From contig RFNJ01000091.1 of NCBI GenBank assembly GCA_009927255.1, forward strand, positions 1 through 20,753: a DNA stretch of 20,753 bases. Reading direction: 5' to 3'. A model generated the notes under the pieces. That model had not been told where the DNA came from, searched no databases, and saw only the letters and a list, made by a program, of their open reading frames with translations. Below, one piece after another: positions 13,077 through 20,753 of this stretch. The DNA comes from Pseudomonadota bacterium. GTDB taxonomy: Bacteria; Pseudomonadota; Alphaproteobacteria; UBA2136; UBA6156. Numbering within the stretch: the stretch's first letter is position 1; each line of letters opens with the position of its first letter. The position numbers and the translations under genes are program-made.

Positions 13077-15401
13077 ATGCCCACCCGCAAAAAATTCCCC
13101 ACCGCTCCCCTCAGCCCCGCTCTGCACTATCACGCCCACCCGCGCCCGGGCAAAATTGAAGTGGTCTCCACCAAACCGCTCACCACCCAGTCCGATTTAT
13201 CCCTTGGCTACACCCCCGGCGTGGCGGAAGTCTGCCTCGAAATCGCCAAAACCCCCGCACTCGCCAACACCTACACCAGCAAAGCCAATTTGGTCGCCGT
13301 CATCACCAACGGCACCGCCGTGCTGGGCTTGGGCAACATCGGCCCATTGGCTTCCAAGCCGGTGATGGAAGGCAAAGCCGTGCTGTTCAAAAAGTTTGCG
13401 AATATTGATGTGTTCGACCTCGAAGTCGCCGAAACCAACCCCGATAAATTCATCGACATCGTTGCCAGTCTCGCCCCCACCTTCGGCGGGATTAACTTGG
13501 AAGATATCAAGGCGCCCGAGTGCTTTTACATTGAAGAACAACTGCGCAAAAAGCTGGATATTCCCGTGCTGCACGACGACCAACACGGCACCGCCATCAT
13601 CGTCACCGCCGCCTTCATGAACGCCATCAAACTCACTGGCAAAAAGAAGGACGCGGTGAAGATTGTGTGTTCAGGCGCCGGCGCCGCAGGCTTGGCGTGC
13701 ATGAATTTGCTGGTCGATTTCGGCGTCAAACGCCAAAACATCACGCTGGTGGATGTCGAAGGCGTCATCTACCAAGGCCGCAAAAACCTCACCCCCCAGC
13801 ACCAGCCCTTCGCCCATAAAACCACCAACCGTACGCTCGCCGATGCATTGAGTGGCGCCGACTTCTTCTTCGGTCTCTCGGCGGGGGGCATCCTCAAGCC
13901 CGAAATGCTTAAAACTATGGCCAAACAACCGGTGATTTTCGCGATGGCCAACCCCACACCGGAAATCATGCCCGACATTGCCAAAAAAGCCCGCCCCGAC
14001 GCCATCATCGGCACCGGCCGCTCCGACTTCCCCAACCAAATCAACAACGTGCTGGGCTTCCCCTACCTGTTCCGTGGTGCGCTGGATTGTGGCGCCACCA
14101 CCTTTAACACCGAGATGAAACTCGCCGCCGCCAAAGCCCTGGCCGAACTGGCGCAAAAGGAGGCCGAGCCTTCCTTGGCCAGCGCCTACAAAGGCAGCAA
14201 GCTCAAGTTCGGGCCGGAATATCTCATCCCCAAACCGTTCGATACCCGCCTGCTCTCCACCATCGCCCCCGCGGTGGCCAAAGCGGCCATGGCCAGCGGC
14301 GTGGCCAAGCGCCCGATTGCCGACCTCACCGCCTACGCCGCCAGCCTGCATGCCACGGTCGACCAATCCTTCAGCATCATGCGCCAAATCTACACGCTGG
14401 CCCGCCAAAATCCCAAAAAGATTGTCTACCCGGAAGGCGAAGACCCGCGCATTCTGCAAACCGCCCAAACCTTGGTCTCCGAAAACATCGCCCACCCCAT
14501 TTTGTTGGGCCGCCGCGACATTGTTTTACACAACATCACCGACCTCGGCCTCTCCATGCAAGAAGGCCGCGACTATACCCTGATTGACCCGCAAACCAAC
14601 CCGCACATTACAACCTATGCCAGCCTCTATTACCAACTGCGCAAGCGCGATGGCGTCACCAAAAACGAAGCGCTGATTCACCTGCGCAGCCGCTGGCTGA
14701 TCTGGGCCTGCCTGATGGTCAAAACCGGCGCCGCCGATGCAGTAGTCTGCGGCATTTCTGGCCGTTTTATGCGCTATCTGCCACTCGCTGCGCATATCCT
14801 GAACGATAGCAAAGGCACCCAACACATCTACGCCCTGCAACTGATGATGAGCAAAGAGTGCCTGCTGTTCTTGGCCGATACCCACGTGCAAACCAACCCC
14901 ACCGCCGAGCAAGTCGCCGAAATGACGCATCTGGCCTGCAACGAAATCGCCACCTTCGGCATCACCCCCCGTGTCGGCCTGCTCTCCTACAGCAACTTCG
15001 GCTCATCCAACACCCCGCAAGCGCAAAAAATGCAGCAGGCCCGCCAAATCATCAGCCAACGCTGGCCCAATATTGAAGTGGAAGGCGAAATGCAGGCCGA
15101 CACCGCCTTGAACATGGAAGTGATGCAGCGCATCTACCCCGAATCCGCCCTCACCGAGCCCGCTAACCTTCTCATCTTCCCGGATGTGGATAGCGCCAAC
15201 ATCTCCTTCAACATCATGCGCATGACCATCCCCGGCGCCGAATACATCGGCCCCATCCTGCTCGGCATGGAAAAACCCATCCACATTTTGTCGGTGGATG
15301 CCCCCGTCCACCGCGTCGTCAATCTCTCCGCGCTGGCCGCCGTGCACGCCCACAGCCGCAGCAACCAACCGCGCCGCACCATTCGGCAACGGCAGCGCTA
15401 A
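13077..15401 (+). CDS. maeB: NADP-dependent malic enzyme with phosphotransacetylase-like C-terminal domain
   Basis: MaeB oxidatively decarboxylates malate to pyruvate, forming NADPH. The 774-residue protein matches the MaeB length (E. coli 759). The malic enzyme half (about 10-425) shows LGYTPGVAEVC, NGTAVLGLGNIGPLASKPVMEGK (in the first 100 residues), GGINLEDIKAPECF, VLHDDQHGTAI (about 163-173) and the nucleotide-binding GAGAAGL (about 199-205). From about 440 (RQNPKKIVYPEGEDPRI) to the end a phosphate acetyltransferase-like domain follows; in characterised MaeB this domain lacks transferase activity and is regulatory, responding to acetyl-CoA. The gene is 12 bases after the SCO1 gene and 15 bases before mgtE, indicating an operon although the functions are unrelated. 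Confidence 0.95.
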   Translation: MPTRKKFPTAPLSPALHYHAHPRPGKIEVVSTKPLTTQSDLSLGYTPGVAEVCLEIAKTPALANTYTSKANLVAVITNGTAVLGLGNIGPLASKPVMEGKAVLFKKFANIDVFDLEVAETNPDKFIDIVASLAPTFGGINLEDIKAPECFYIEEQLRKKLDIPVLHDDQHGTAIIVTAAFMNAIKLTGKKKDAVKIVCSGAGAAGLACMNLLVDFGVKRQNITLVDVEGVIYQGRKNLTPQHQPFAHKTTNRTLADALSGADFFFGLSAGGILKPEMLKTMAKQPVIFAMANPTPEIMPDIAKKARPDAIIGTGRSDFPNQINNVLGFPYLFRGALDCGATTFNTEMKLAAAKALAELAQKEAEPSLASAYKGSKLKFGPEYLIPKPFDTRLLSTIAPAVAKAAMASGVAKRPIADLTAYAASLHATVDQSFSIMRQIYTLARQNPKKIVYPEGEDPRILQTAQTLVSENIAHPILLGRRDIVLHNITDLGLSMQEGRDYTLIDPQTNPHITTYASLYYQLRKRDGVTKNEALIHLRSRWLIWACLMVKTGAADAVVCGISGRFMRYLPLAAHILNDSKGTQHIYALQLMMSKECLLFLADTHVQTNPTAEQVAEMTHLACNEIATFGITPRVGLLSYSNFGSSNTPQAQKMQQARQIISQRWPNIEVEGEMQADTALNMEVMQRIYPESALTEPANLLIFPDVDSANISFNIMRMTIPGAEYIGPILLGMEKPIHILSVDAPVHRVVNLSALAAVHAHSRSNQPRRTIRQRQR

Positions 15402-15416
15402 GGGCAGGGCAGGGGG

Positions 15417-16805
15417 ATGAACAAAATCCGCTCCAAACTCCGGCACTTTGAAGAGCGGGTGCATCGCGGTCTTACCCAAAGTACCTACCTTGCGGTGCTC
15501 AAGGCGCTGCAAAAAGCCCCCGCCAAGCTTGGCCCGCTGCTCGCCGATTTATACCCTGCCGACATTGCCGACTTGCTCGAACGCCTCCCCCGCCACCTGC
15601 GCGAAGAAGTGCTGGCCAGCGTGCCATTGGAACATTTGGGCGACGTGATTGCCGAGCTGGAAGAAGGCGTGAAAGAGCACATTCTGCAAATTCTCCGCCC
15701 CGAAGAAGTGCGGGTGGCGATTTCTGAAATGGAATCGGACGACGCCGCCGACGCCGCCCAAACCGTGGAAGATATCACCGATGAATCGGGGCCCGATGCC
15801 GCCGACCTCATCGCCGATAAACAAGATAAAAACCTCCTCGATTACGATAGCGAATCGGCGGGCGGCCTGATGCAAACCGAAGTGGTAACAGCAACACCCA
15901 GTCAAACCGTGATGGAGATTATTGAATATATCCGCAACACCGAAGACGCGATGCCCAACAACCCCGGCACTGTGTTTGTGCTGAACGACCAACGCAAACT
16001 GGTGGGCACCGTCTCGCTCCAGCGGCTCATCAAAGCCCCGCCCACCGCCGCGCTGCAAGAAATCATGCGCCAAGAACCACTCACCGTCACCGCCCACCAA
16101 CCGCGTGCCGATGTGGTGAAAATTTTCGAAAAATACAACATCCACAACTTGGCGGTGGTGAACGACAAGCAAGAACTGTTGGGCCGCATTACCATTGATG
16201 ACGTGCTGGATGTGGTGCAAGCCGAAGCCGCCCGCCAGCAAGCCCGCGCCGCCGGGGTGGATGAAAGCGAAGACCTCTTCTCCCCCGCCAGCCACACCAT
16301 GCAGCACCGCCTGCCGTGGCTGATTATCAACCTCGGCACCGCCATTATGGCCTCAGCCGTCATTGCCCTGTTCGAAAACTCCATCGCCCAAATCACCACT
16401 TTGGCGGTGCTGATGCCCATCGTCGCCAGCATGGGCGGCAACGCCACCACCCAAACCCAAACCGTCATCATCCGCGGCCTCGCTTTGGGCCAAATCACTC
16501 GCCAAAACGCCTTCGATTTACTTAAAAAAGAATTTCTCGCTGGCGGTTACGTCGGCACCATTTTGGCGCTGTTCATGGCGGTGGGCGTCTGGCTGATTTA
16601 CCAAAACCATATGCTGGCGGTAGTCATCGCACTCGCCACCCTGGCTAACCACCTCATCGCCGCCATCGGCGGCTGGGTCACTCCGCTGATACTGAAAAAA
16701 TTCAACTACGACCCCGCCATCAGCACCGGAGTCATAACCACCACCTTCACGGATGTAGGAGGCTTCTTCACCTTCCTCGCGCTGGCCACTTGGCTCCTCC
16801 TCTAA
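15417..16805 (+). CDS. mgtE: Magnesium transporter MgtE
   Basis: MgtE is a dimeric inner-membrane Mg2+ channel gated by its own cytosolic Mg2+-sensing domain. The 462-residue protein has the N-terminal superhelical domain (about 30-145), a CBS pair (about 150-272, from GGLMQTEVVTATPSQTV), a plug-helix linker (about 273-300) and five membrane segments (about 300-462). The signature LMPIVASMGGNATTQTQTV lies at about 332-350, and the pore-lining FTDVGG near residue 445 has the conserved Asp. The ATG has a GGGCAGGGCAGGGGG purine-rich stretch directly upstream. It is the last gene of the SCO1-maeB-mgtE run; inverted repeats downstream may end the transcript. Confidence 0.95.
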   Translation: MNKIRSKLRHFEERVHRGLTQSTYLAVLKALQKAPAKLGPLLADLYPADIADLLERLPRHLREEVLASVPLEHLGDVIAELEEGVKEHILQILRPEEVRVAISEMESDDAADAAQTVEDITDESGPDAADLIADKQDKNLLDYDSESAGGLMQTEVVTATPSQTVMEIIEYIRNTEDAMPNNPGTVFVLNDQRKLVGTVSLQRLIKAPPTAALQEIMRQEPLTVTAHQPRADVVKIFEKYNIHNLAVVNDKQELLGRITIDDVLDVVQAEAARQQARAAGVDESEDLFSPASHTMQHRLPWLIINLGTAIMASAVIALFENSIAQITTLAVLMPIVASMGGNATTQTQTVIIRGLALGQITRQNAFDLLKKEFLAGGYVGTILALFMAVGVWLIYQNHMLAVVIALATLANHLIAAIGGWVTPLILKKFNYDPAISTGVITTTFTDVGGFFTFLALATWLLL

Positions 16806-16834
16806 AAAAATCGGCAATGCCAAGACGGCGCAGC

Positions 16835-16908
16835 CGTCATCCCACCCCCATGCACTCCCAACCCATACCCACACCAAAGGTCCCCATGGGGGTAGGGATC
16901 CATGGGGA
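16835..16908. repeat. Palindromic intergenic repeat with GTCATCCC...GGGATCC ends
   Basis: The left arm ATCCCACCCCCATG (after GTC at 16836-16838) matches, with one gap, the reverse complement of CATGGGGGTAGGGAT on the right. Within the right part a second perfect 9-bp stem forms, TCCCCATGG (16881-16889) with CCATGGGGA (16900-16908). The outer ends GTCATCCC and GGGATCC match those of the hairpin at 20433-20457, so both may be copies of one dispersed element. The inner stem could also act as a terminator-like structure after mgtE, but no T-run of note follows. Confidence 0.65.
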
Positions 16909-16969
16909 TTTGCCCGACCCATAACCATCACAACTATAACCAGTCGGACATTTTATGATACGCCTCGGT

Positions 16970-17043
16970 GTCACCCCGGGGCATGGCTGGGCCGATTTTT
17001 TTCCTATAAAAAATCGGAGTGCCCAGCCTGAGCCCGGGGTTAC
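16970..17043. repeat. Long imperfect inverted repeat (about 74 bases)
   Basis: The arms GTCACCCCGGGG...GGCTGGGC...CCGATTTTTT (16970 to about 17001) and AAAAAATCGG...GCCCAGCC...CCCGGGGTTAC (17008-17043) pair in three blocks, separated by small internal loops (GCAT against TGAG, and an unpaired AGT). The loop is CCTAT. In RNA it would be a very stable hairpin. Its ends resemble the dispersed GTCATCCCGGG-type palindromic elements common in some alphaproteobacterial genomes. It might block read-through into gyrA from either side. Confidence 0.75.
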
Positions 17044-17209
17044 AAAACAACTCGCTCACACATACTGCCCCGAAACCCTGCCCACCCCTTCATCACAAAG
17101 TATCCAAAACCCCACCCAAAACCCCCAAAAAAGCTACCCAAAACCCACCCTTTTTGCTATGTTTAAGCCTATCAAACAACCCAACGCAACAAAGCAGCAG
17201 TAACTCCCC

Positions 17210-19840
17210 ATGGCCAACCCCCTCTTCCCCAGCAACGTCACCCCCATCACCATTGAAGAGGAAATGCAGAAGTCCTACCTCGATTACGCCATGTCCGTCA
17301 TCGTCAGCCGCGCGCTGCCCGATGTGCGGGACGGTCTCAAACCCGTCCACCGCCGCATTCTCTATGCCCAAAGCATGATGGGCAACGACTGGAACAAAAA
17401 ATACCTCAAAAGCGCCCGCGTCGTCGGTGATGTGATGGGTAAATACCACCCCCACGGCGACAGCGCCATCTACGACGCCATGGTGCGCATGGCCCAACCT
17501 TTCTCCATGCGCCTCATGCTCGAAGACGGCCAAGGTAACTTCGGCAGCATGGATGGCGACAGCCCCGCCGCCATGCGGTACACCGAAGTCCGCCTCTCCC
17601 GCGCCGGCAGCTCCATGCTCACGGATATCGACGAAGATACGGTGAATTTCCGCCCCAACTACGATGGTAGCGAGCAAGAACCCGCCGTCCTCCCCACCCG
17701 CATCCCCAATATTTTGGTGAATGGTTCGGGCGGCATCGCGGTGGGGATGGCCACCAACATTCCCCCGCACAACTTGGGCGAAGTGGTCGATGCCTGCCTG
17801 CATCTCATTGACAACCCCCAAGCCGAACCGCAAACCCTCAACCAAATTATTCTGGGGCCCGATTTCCCCACCGGCGGCACCATCATCGGCCGCGCCGGCA
17901 TCCTCAGCGGCAACACCATGGGCCGCGGCAGCATCACGCTCCGCGCCAAGGTGGAAGTGAAAGACCCCGACACCCGCCCCGTGCTGATCATCAAAGAAAT
18001 CCCCTACCAAGTGAACAAGTCTTCGCTGGTGCAAGCCATCGCCGATTTGGTAAAGGAAAAAGTGGTGGAAGACATCTCCGAAGTGCGTGATGAATCCGAT
18101 CGGTTCGGCGTGCGTGTAGTGGTGGAACTCAAGCGCGGCGCCAATGCCGATGTGGTGCTGAACCAACTTTATAAACACACCAGCCTGCAAAGCGGCTTCA
18201 GCTATAACATGGTGGTGCTCGATGGCGGCCTGCCCAAACTCTGCGGCATCGCCCAAATCCTCTGCGCCTTCATCGCCCACCGCGAAGAAGTCGTCACCCG
18301 CCGCACCAAATTCCGCCTCGGCAAAGCGCGGGATAGAGCGCACATTTTGGCTGGTTTGGCCATCGCGGTGGCGAATATTGATGATGTCATCGCCATCATT
18401 CGCAACGCGCCCAATCCCGCCGATGCCAAATCTCAACTGATGTCCCGCGCCTGGTCAGCCAGCGCCATCAAACCGCTGCTGGAACTGCTCGGCGACACCA
18501 CCGACATCGCCTCCTATAAGCTGTCGGATGCCCAAGCCCAAGCAATCCTCGATTTGCGCCTCCACCGCCTCACCGGCATGGAGCGCGAGAAAATCTTGGC
18601 GGAGGCCGCCGAAATCGCCGAAAACATCCGCTTTCTGCTGAATATCCTCAACAACCGCAGCGTGCTGTTCAACGTCATCCGCGAAGAACTGACCGAAGTG
18701 AAAGAACTCTTCGCCACCCCCCGGATGACCCAAATTGAAGACGGCGGCGCGGACATGAACATGGAAGACCTGATTCCACCCGAAGACGTGGTCGTCACCC
18801 TCAGCTCGGATGGTTATGTGAAGCGCGTGCCGCTTACCACCTTCCGCGCCCAGCGCCGTGGTGGCAAAGGCAAGGCCGCCGCCAACCTGCGCGAAAACGA
18901 AGAAATGGCCAACCTGTTCGTGGCCAACACTCACGACCCCGTGCTGTTCTTCACCAACCAAGGCAACGTGTTTAAGCTGAAGGTGTGGGAACTGCCGCAA
19001 GCCAACGCCACCAGCCGCGGCAAAGCGTTTATTAATTTGCTGAAGCTGGAACAAGGCGAGCAAGTTGCCGCCGCCGTGCCCATCCCGCGCGATGAAGCCA
19101 GCTGGAATGGCCAATTCCTGATGTTCGCCACCCAAAACGGCGCCATCCGCAAAACCCCGCTTAGCGCCTACGCCAACGTGCGCCAAACCGGTATCTACGG
19201 CATGGGGCTGAACGATGGCGACAAACTCCTCGCCGTGCACCTGTTGGCGCGCGAAGATGCAACAAGCGTCGAAGGCGGCACCAGCATCCTCATGTCCTCG
19301 CAAACTGGCCAAGCCGTGCGCTTTTCTGCGGCGGCGGATGAAGTCCGCCCCATCGCCTCCCGCACCAGCACCGGCGTGCGCGGCATGAACCTACGCCCCA
19401 AAGACGCGGTCATGGCCATGCACCTGCTGGGGATTGAAACCCACGTCCTCACCGTCACCGCCAACGGCTACGGCAAGCTCACCGAAGCCACCGAATACCC
19501 CGAAAAGGGCAGGGGGACGATGGGCGTCATTTCCATCCAAACCACCACCCGCAACGGCAACGTGGTCTGCGCCGTGCCGGTCAGCATGGAAGACCAACTG
19601 ATGATTGCCACTCAAGACGGCCAACTCATCCGCATGCGGGTGAAAGACATCTCGGTGATGGGCCGCAACACCCAAGGCGTAAGGCTGTTCAGTACCGACG
19701 GCGCCAAGGTCAAGCTGGTCACCCGTCTCCCCGCCACCATGTTCGATAAATCGGATGAAGAAACCGATGCACCTGCCGAAGAACAAACCCAAATGCCGGT
19801 TGAAGCTGCTGCCGATGAAACCAAGTCTAAACAAGAATAA
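17210..19840 (+). CDS. gyrA: DNA gyrase subunit A
   Basis: GyrA is the DNA-cleaving subunit of the A2B2 gyrase that introduces negative supercoils. The 876-residue length equals that of E. coli (875). The start region has the conserved YLDYAMSVIVSRALPDVRDGLKPVHRRIL within residues 23-51. The catalytic Tyr is residue 124 (AMRYTEVRLS). The quinolone pocket reads HPHGDSAIYDAMVRMAQ with Ser85 and Asp89, equivalent to E. coli Ser83 and Asp87, so the classical resistance changes are absent. The C-terminal DNA-wrapping domain has its GyrA box as QRRGGKGK (about 548-555), and an acidic, Glu/Asp-rich tail ends the protein. The ATG is preceded by C-rich sequence with no clear ribosome binding site. The end of the gene contains the start of the next. 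Confidence 0.97.
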   Translation: MANPLFPSNVTPITIEEEMQKSYLDYAMSVIVSRALPDVRDGLKPVHRRILYAQSMMGNDWNKKYLKSARVVGDVMGKYHPHGDSAIYDAMVRMAQPFSMRLMLEDGQGNFGSMDGDSPAAMRYTEVRLSRAGSSMLTDIDEDTVNFRPNYDGSEQEPAVLPTRIPNILVNGSGGIAVGMATNIPPHNLGEVVDACLHLIDNPQAEPQTLNQIILGPDFPTGGTIIGRAGILSGNTMGRGSITLRAKVEVKDPDTRPVLIIKEIPYQVNKSSLVQAIADLVKEKVVEDISEVRDESDRFGVRVVVELKRGANADVVLNQLYKHTSLQSGFSYNMVVLDGGLPKLCGIAQILCAFIAHREEVVTRRTKFRLGKARDRAHILAGLAIAVANIDDVIAIIRNAPNPADAKSQLMSRAWSASAIKPLLELLGDTTDIASYKLSDAQAQAILDLRLHRLTGMEREKILAEAAEIAENIRFLLNILNNRSVLFNVIREELTEVKELFATPRMTQIEDGGADMNMEDLIPPEDVVVTLSSDGYVKRVPLTTFRAQRRGGKGKAAANLRENEEMANLFVANTHDPVLFFTNQGNVFKLKVWELPQANATSRGKAFINLLKLEQGEQVAAAVPIPRDEASWNGQFLMFATQNGAIRKTPLSAYANVRQTGIYGMGLNDGDKLLAVHLLAREDATSVEGGTSILMSSQTGQAVRFSAAADEVRPIASRTSTGVRGMNLRPKDAVMAMHLLGIETHVLTVTANGYGKLTEATEYPEKGRGTMGVISIQTTTRNGNVVCAVPVSMEDQLMIATQDGQLIRMRVKDISVMGRNTQGVRLFSTDGAKVKLVTRLPATMFDKSDEETDAPAEEQTQMPVEAAADETKSKQE

Positions 19841-20384
19841 CCTCATCGCACTTGCTGGTGGCCTGTGGTTGGCGGGCTGCACCCAATTTGCAATTCCCGC
19901 CATTACCCCCAGCCCTGCGCTGCTGCGGCCAGACGCTGATGTAACCTTCACCCTCCCCAGCGGCAGCTTCAGCTTCACGGTGGCGGCCACACCGGAAAAT
20001 ATCAGCACCTACGCCCACACCCTCCTCAGCAGCGGCTACTACCGCGGCCAATATATCTACCGCCAAGTTCCAGGCGTGTGCATGGCCACTGGCATCGCGA
20101 CACTTTCGGGCTGGCGTAACGCCCGCGCTATGCAGCTGCCCATGCAACAAAGCAAAGGCGGCTTCAAACCCATTAAAACCACCACCACCGGTCCCGGCAC
20201 CGTTGGCCTGCTACGCCACGCCAACGGCACCATCGGGCCGGAATTGGTTATTCACTATGGTATCAATCCACTGGAAAAATGCCCACTCCCCGCCACCCGC
20301 ATCGGCAAAATCACCCAAGGGAGAGACGCCCTCCGCCAAACCAAAAAAGGCGACAAAATCCTCACCACCCAACTCACCTTCTAG
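19815..20384 (+). CDS. Putative lipoprotein of unknown function
   Basis: I do not recognise the family. The start at ATG 19815 gives 189 residues with a lipoprotein signal: a positive N-terminus (MKPSLNKNN), a hydrophobic stretch, and the lipobox LAGC with Cys22 as the lipidated residue. An upstream in-frame ATG (19755) would add 20 charged residues inside gyrA and spoil the signal, so it is rejected. The mature part has ATPENISTYAHTLLSSGYYRGQYIYRQ and two further Cys pairing candidates (in PGVCMA and LEKCPLP). No membrane segment follows. The start overlaps the gyrA 3' end by 26 bases in another frame, suggesting translational coupling, though no good ribosome binding site is seen. It is probably outer-membrane or periplasmic-facing. 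Confidence 0.8.
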   Translation: MKPSLNKNNLIALAGGLWLAGCTQFAIPAITPSPALLRPDADVTFTLPSGSFSFTVAATPENISTYAHTLLSSGYYRGQYIYRQVPGVCMATGIATLSGWRNARAMQLPMQQSKGGFKPIKTTTTGPGTVGLLRHANGTIGPELVIHYGINPLEKCPLPATRIGKITQGRDALRQTKKGDKILTTQLTF

Positions 20385-20389
20385 AAGGT
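20376..20389. repeat. Perfect 14-base palindrome across the lipoprotein stop codon
   Basis: ACCTTCTAGAAGGT is perfectly self-complementary and contains the TAG stop (20382-20384). It might form a small hairpin at the mRNA end. There is no T-run after it, so it is not a standard terminator. Confidence 0.5.
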
Positions 20390-20753
20390 AAGGCTAACTC
20401 CAATCTCAGACACTTAGCACCACGCGTGGGTCGTCATCCCAGCGAAGGCTGGGATCCAGCTTGAAAAATTAAAAATCATCTCATCATTCCCAAATCACCA
20501 CCAACTCACCCCCAATCACAATCAAACTTTCACCAAAAATTTCCACCACCTAACCCCAAATAAATACCAACAAAATACCAAACCACCACCATTTCAATCA
20601 CAAAATCATCAGCACCACCCCAATTCCTAAAAATCAACAAAAAACATAATAATCAATAGCTTATATTAAAACACTTCATCACCCACCCCAATCTCACTTT
20701 TCGCCATTTTTAAATAATAACTCCAAAATAATTATTTCAACTCAAAAAGTAAG
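20385..20753. other. Gene-free tail, nearly devoid of G on the plus strand
   Basis: No supported gene was found on either strand in these 369 bases; the longest minus-strand frames I traced end after about 20 codons. A perfect 10-base palindrome CCACGCGTGG (20420-20429) is followed by a palindromic repeat at 20433-20457. From 20461 to the window end there are only 6 G against about 89 C, with A/T-rich stretches. No promoter or terminator could be identified with confidence. Confidence 0.7.
20433..20457. repeat. Short palindromic repeat, GTCATCCCAGC hairpin
   Basis: A perfect 8-bp stem, ATCCCAGC (20436-20443) with GCTGGGAT (20448-20455), encloses the loop GAAG. The flanks GTC and CC give the GTCATCCC...GGGATCC ends also seen at 16835-16902. 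Such elements are abundant dispersed intergenic repeats in several alphaproteobacteria, from general knowledge. Confidence 0.75.

Larger units (their letters stand above)
16806..17209. other. Repeat-rich intergenic region upstream of gyrA
   Basis: This 404-base gap has no supported gene but dense structure: a GACGGC-GCA-GCCGTC hairpin (16824-16838), a palindromic repeat at 16835-16908, and a long imperfect inverted repeat at 16970-17043. The last part (17041-17160) has 7 G and 51 C, including two copies of ACCCAAAACCC (17114-17124 and 17136-17146). The gyrA promoter must be here but I see no clear -35/-10 pair, and gyrA lacks an obvious Shine-Dalgarno sequence. Confidence 0.7.

Noticed and set aside
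13671..14495. A 274-codon minus-strand open frame opposite the malic enzyme gene
   Set aside because: It is a shadow of maeB with Gly/Val/Phe-rich composition and no motif.
17093..18436. A 447-codon minus-strand open frame opposite gyrA
   Set aside because: It is antisense to gyrA. The protein is unusually rich in His, Gly and Ala, with no recognisable motif; long shadow frames are common in such biased DNA.
20643..20675. Possible dif-like sequence with ACATAA and TTATATTAAAA arms
   Set aside because: The spacer is 11 bases instead of about 6, and the place is far from the skew switch.
20461..20753. A small minus-strand gene in the G-poor tail
   Set aside because: Frames traced on the minus strand stop after at most about 20 codons, and no RNA-gene fold was recognised.

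Overview
The window reads as a chromosomal segment of a Gram-negative proteobacterium, most likely an alphaproteobacterium. The 79-residue Hfq directly followed by hflX, the short RNase E/G-type protein coupled to maf, the MaeB malic enzyme with its phosphotransacetylase-like tail, and the SCO1 protein all fit that group. I cannot name a genus. No rRNA, tRNA, CRISPR array, transposase or phage gene was seen. Most genes are housekeeping.

Layout. 1-34: a strong intrinsic terminator ends just before pyrB (aspartate carbamoyltransferase), which runs tail-to-tail into kup (potassium uptake, minus strand) with a 4-base overlap. 3095-4659: hfq and hflX. 4668-4892: a small unrecognised Q/N/T/P-rich protein on the minus strand. 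4948-7338: a membrane-anchored PAS-PAS-GGDEF-EAL cyclic-di-GMP protein. 7456-11119: a tightly packed plus-strand run of dcd, a divergent maf, an RNase G-like gene, a single-domain prepilin peptidase, and a tRNA nucleotidyltransferase gene lacking the usual C-terminal part. 11139-12200 (minus): an orphan secreted cysteine-rich protein with a Gly/Glu-rich tail. 12423-16805: SCO1/SenC, malic enzyme and mgtE, spaced as an operon. 16806-17209: a repeat-rich gap. 17210-20384: gyrA and an overlapping lipoprotein gene. 20385-20753: a gene-free tail with a palindromic repeat and then almost G-free DNA.

The clearest large-scale signal is compositional. The plus strand is strongly G-rich from the start to about 9.3 kb whatever the gene direction, and C-rich from about 9.8 kb onward. 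Intergenic DNA at 2881-3000 has 54 G and 13 C, whereas 17041-17160 has 7 G and 51 C, and 20461-20753 has 6 G and about 89 C. A G-to-C switch in this direction is what a replication terminus gives, although I found no convincing dif site. The orphan cysteine-rich locus (about 11.5-12.35 kb) goes against the local skew and sits directly after the shortened tRNA nucleotidyltransferase gene, which suggests an insertion or rearrangement.

I see no convincing new multi-gene system. The best leads are the skew switch, the orphan cysteine-rich secreted protein beside a prepilin peptidase, the shortened CCA enzyme, the divergent Maf, the small Q/N-rich protein, and a family of palindromic repeats with GTCATCCC...GGGATCC ends.
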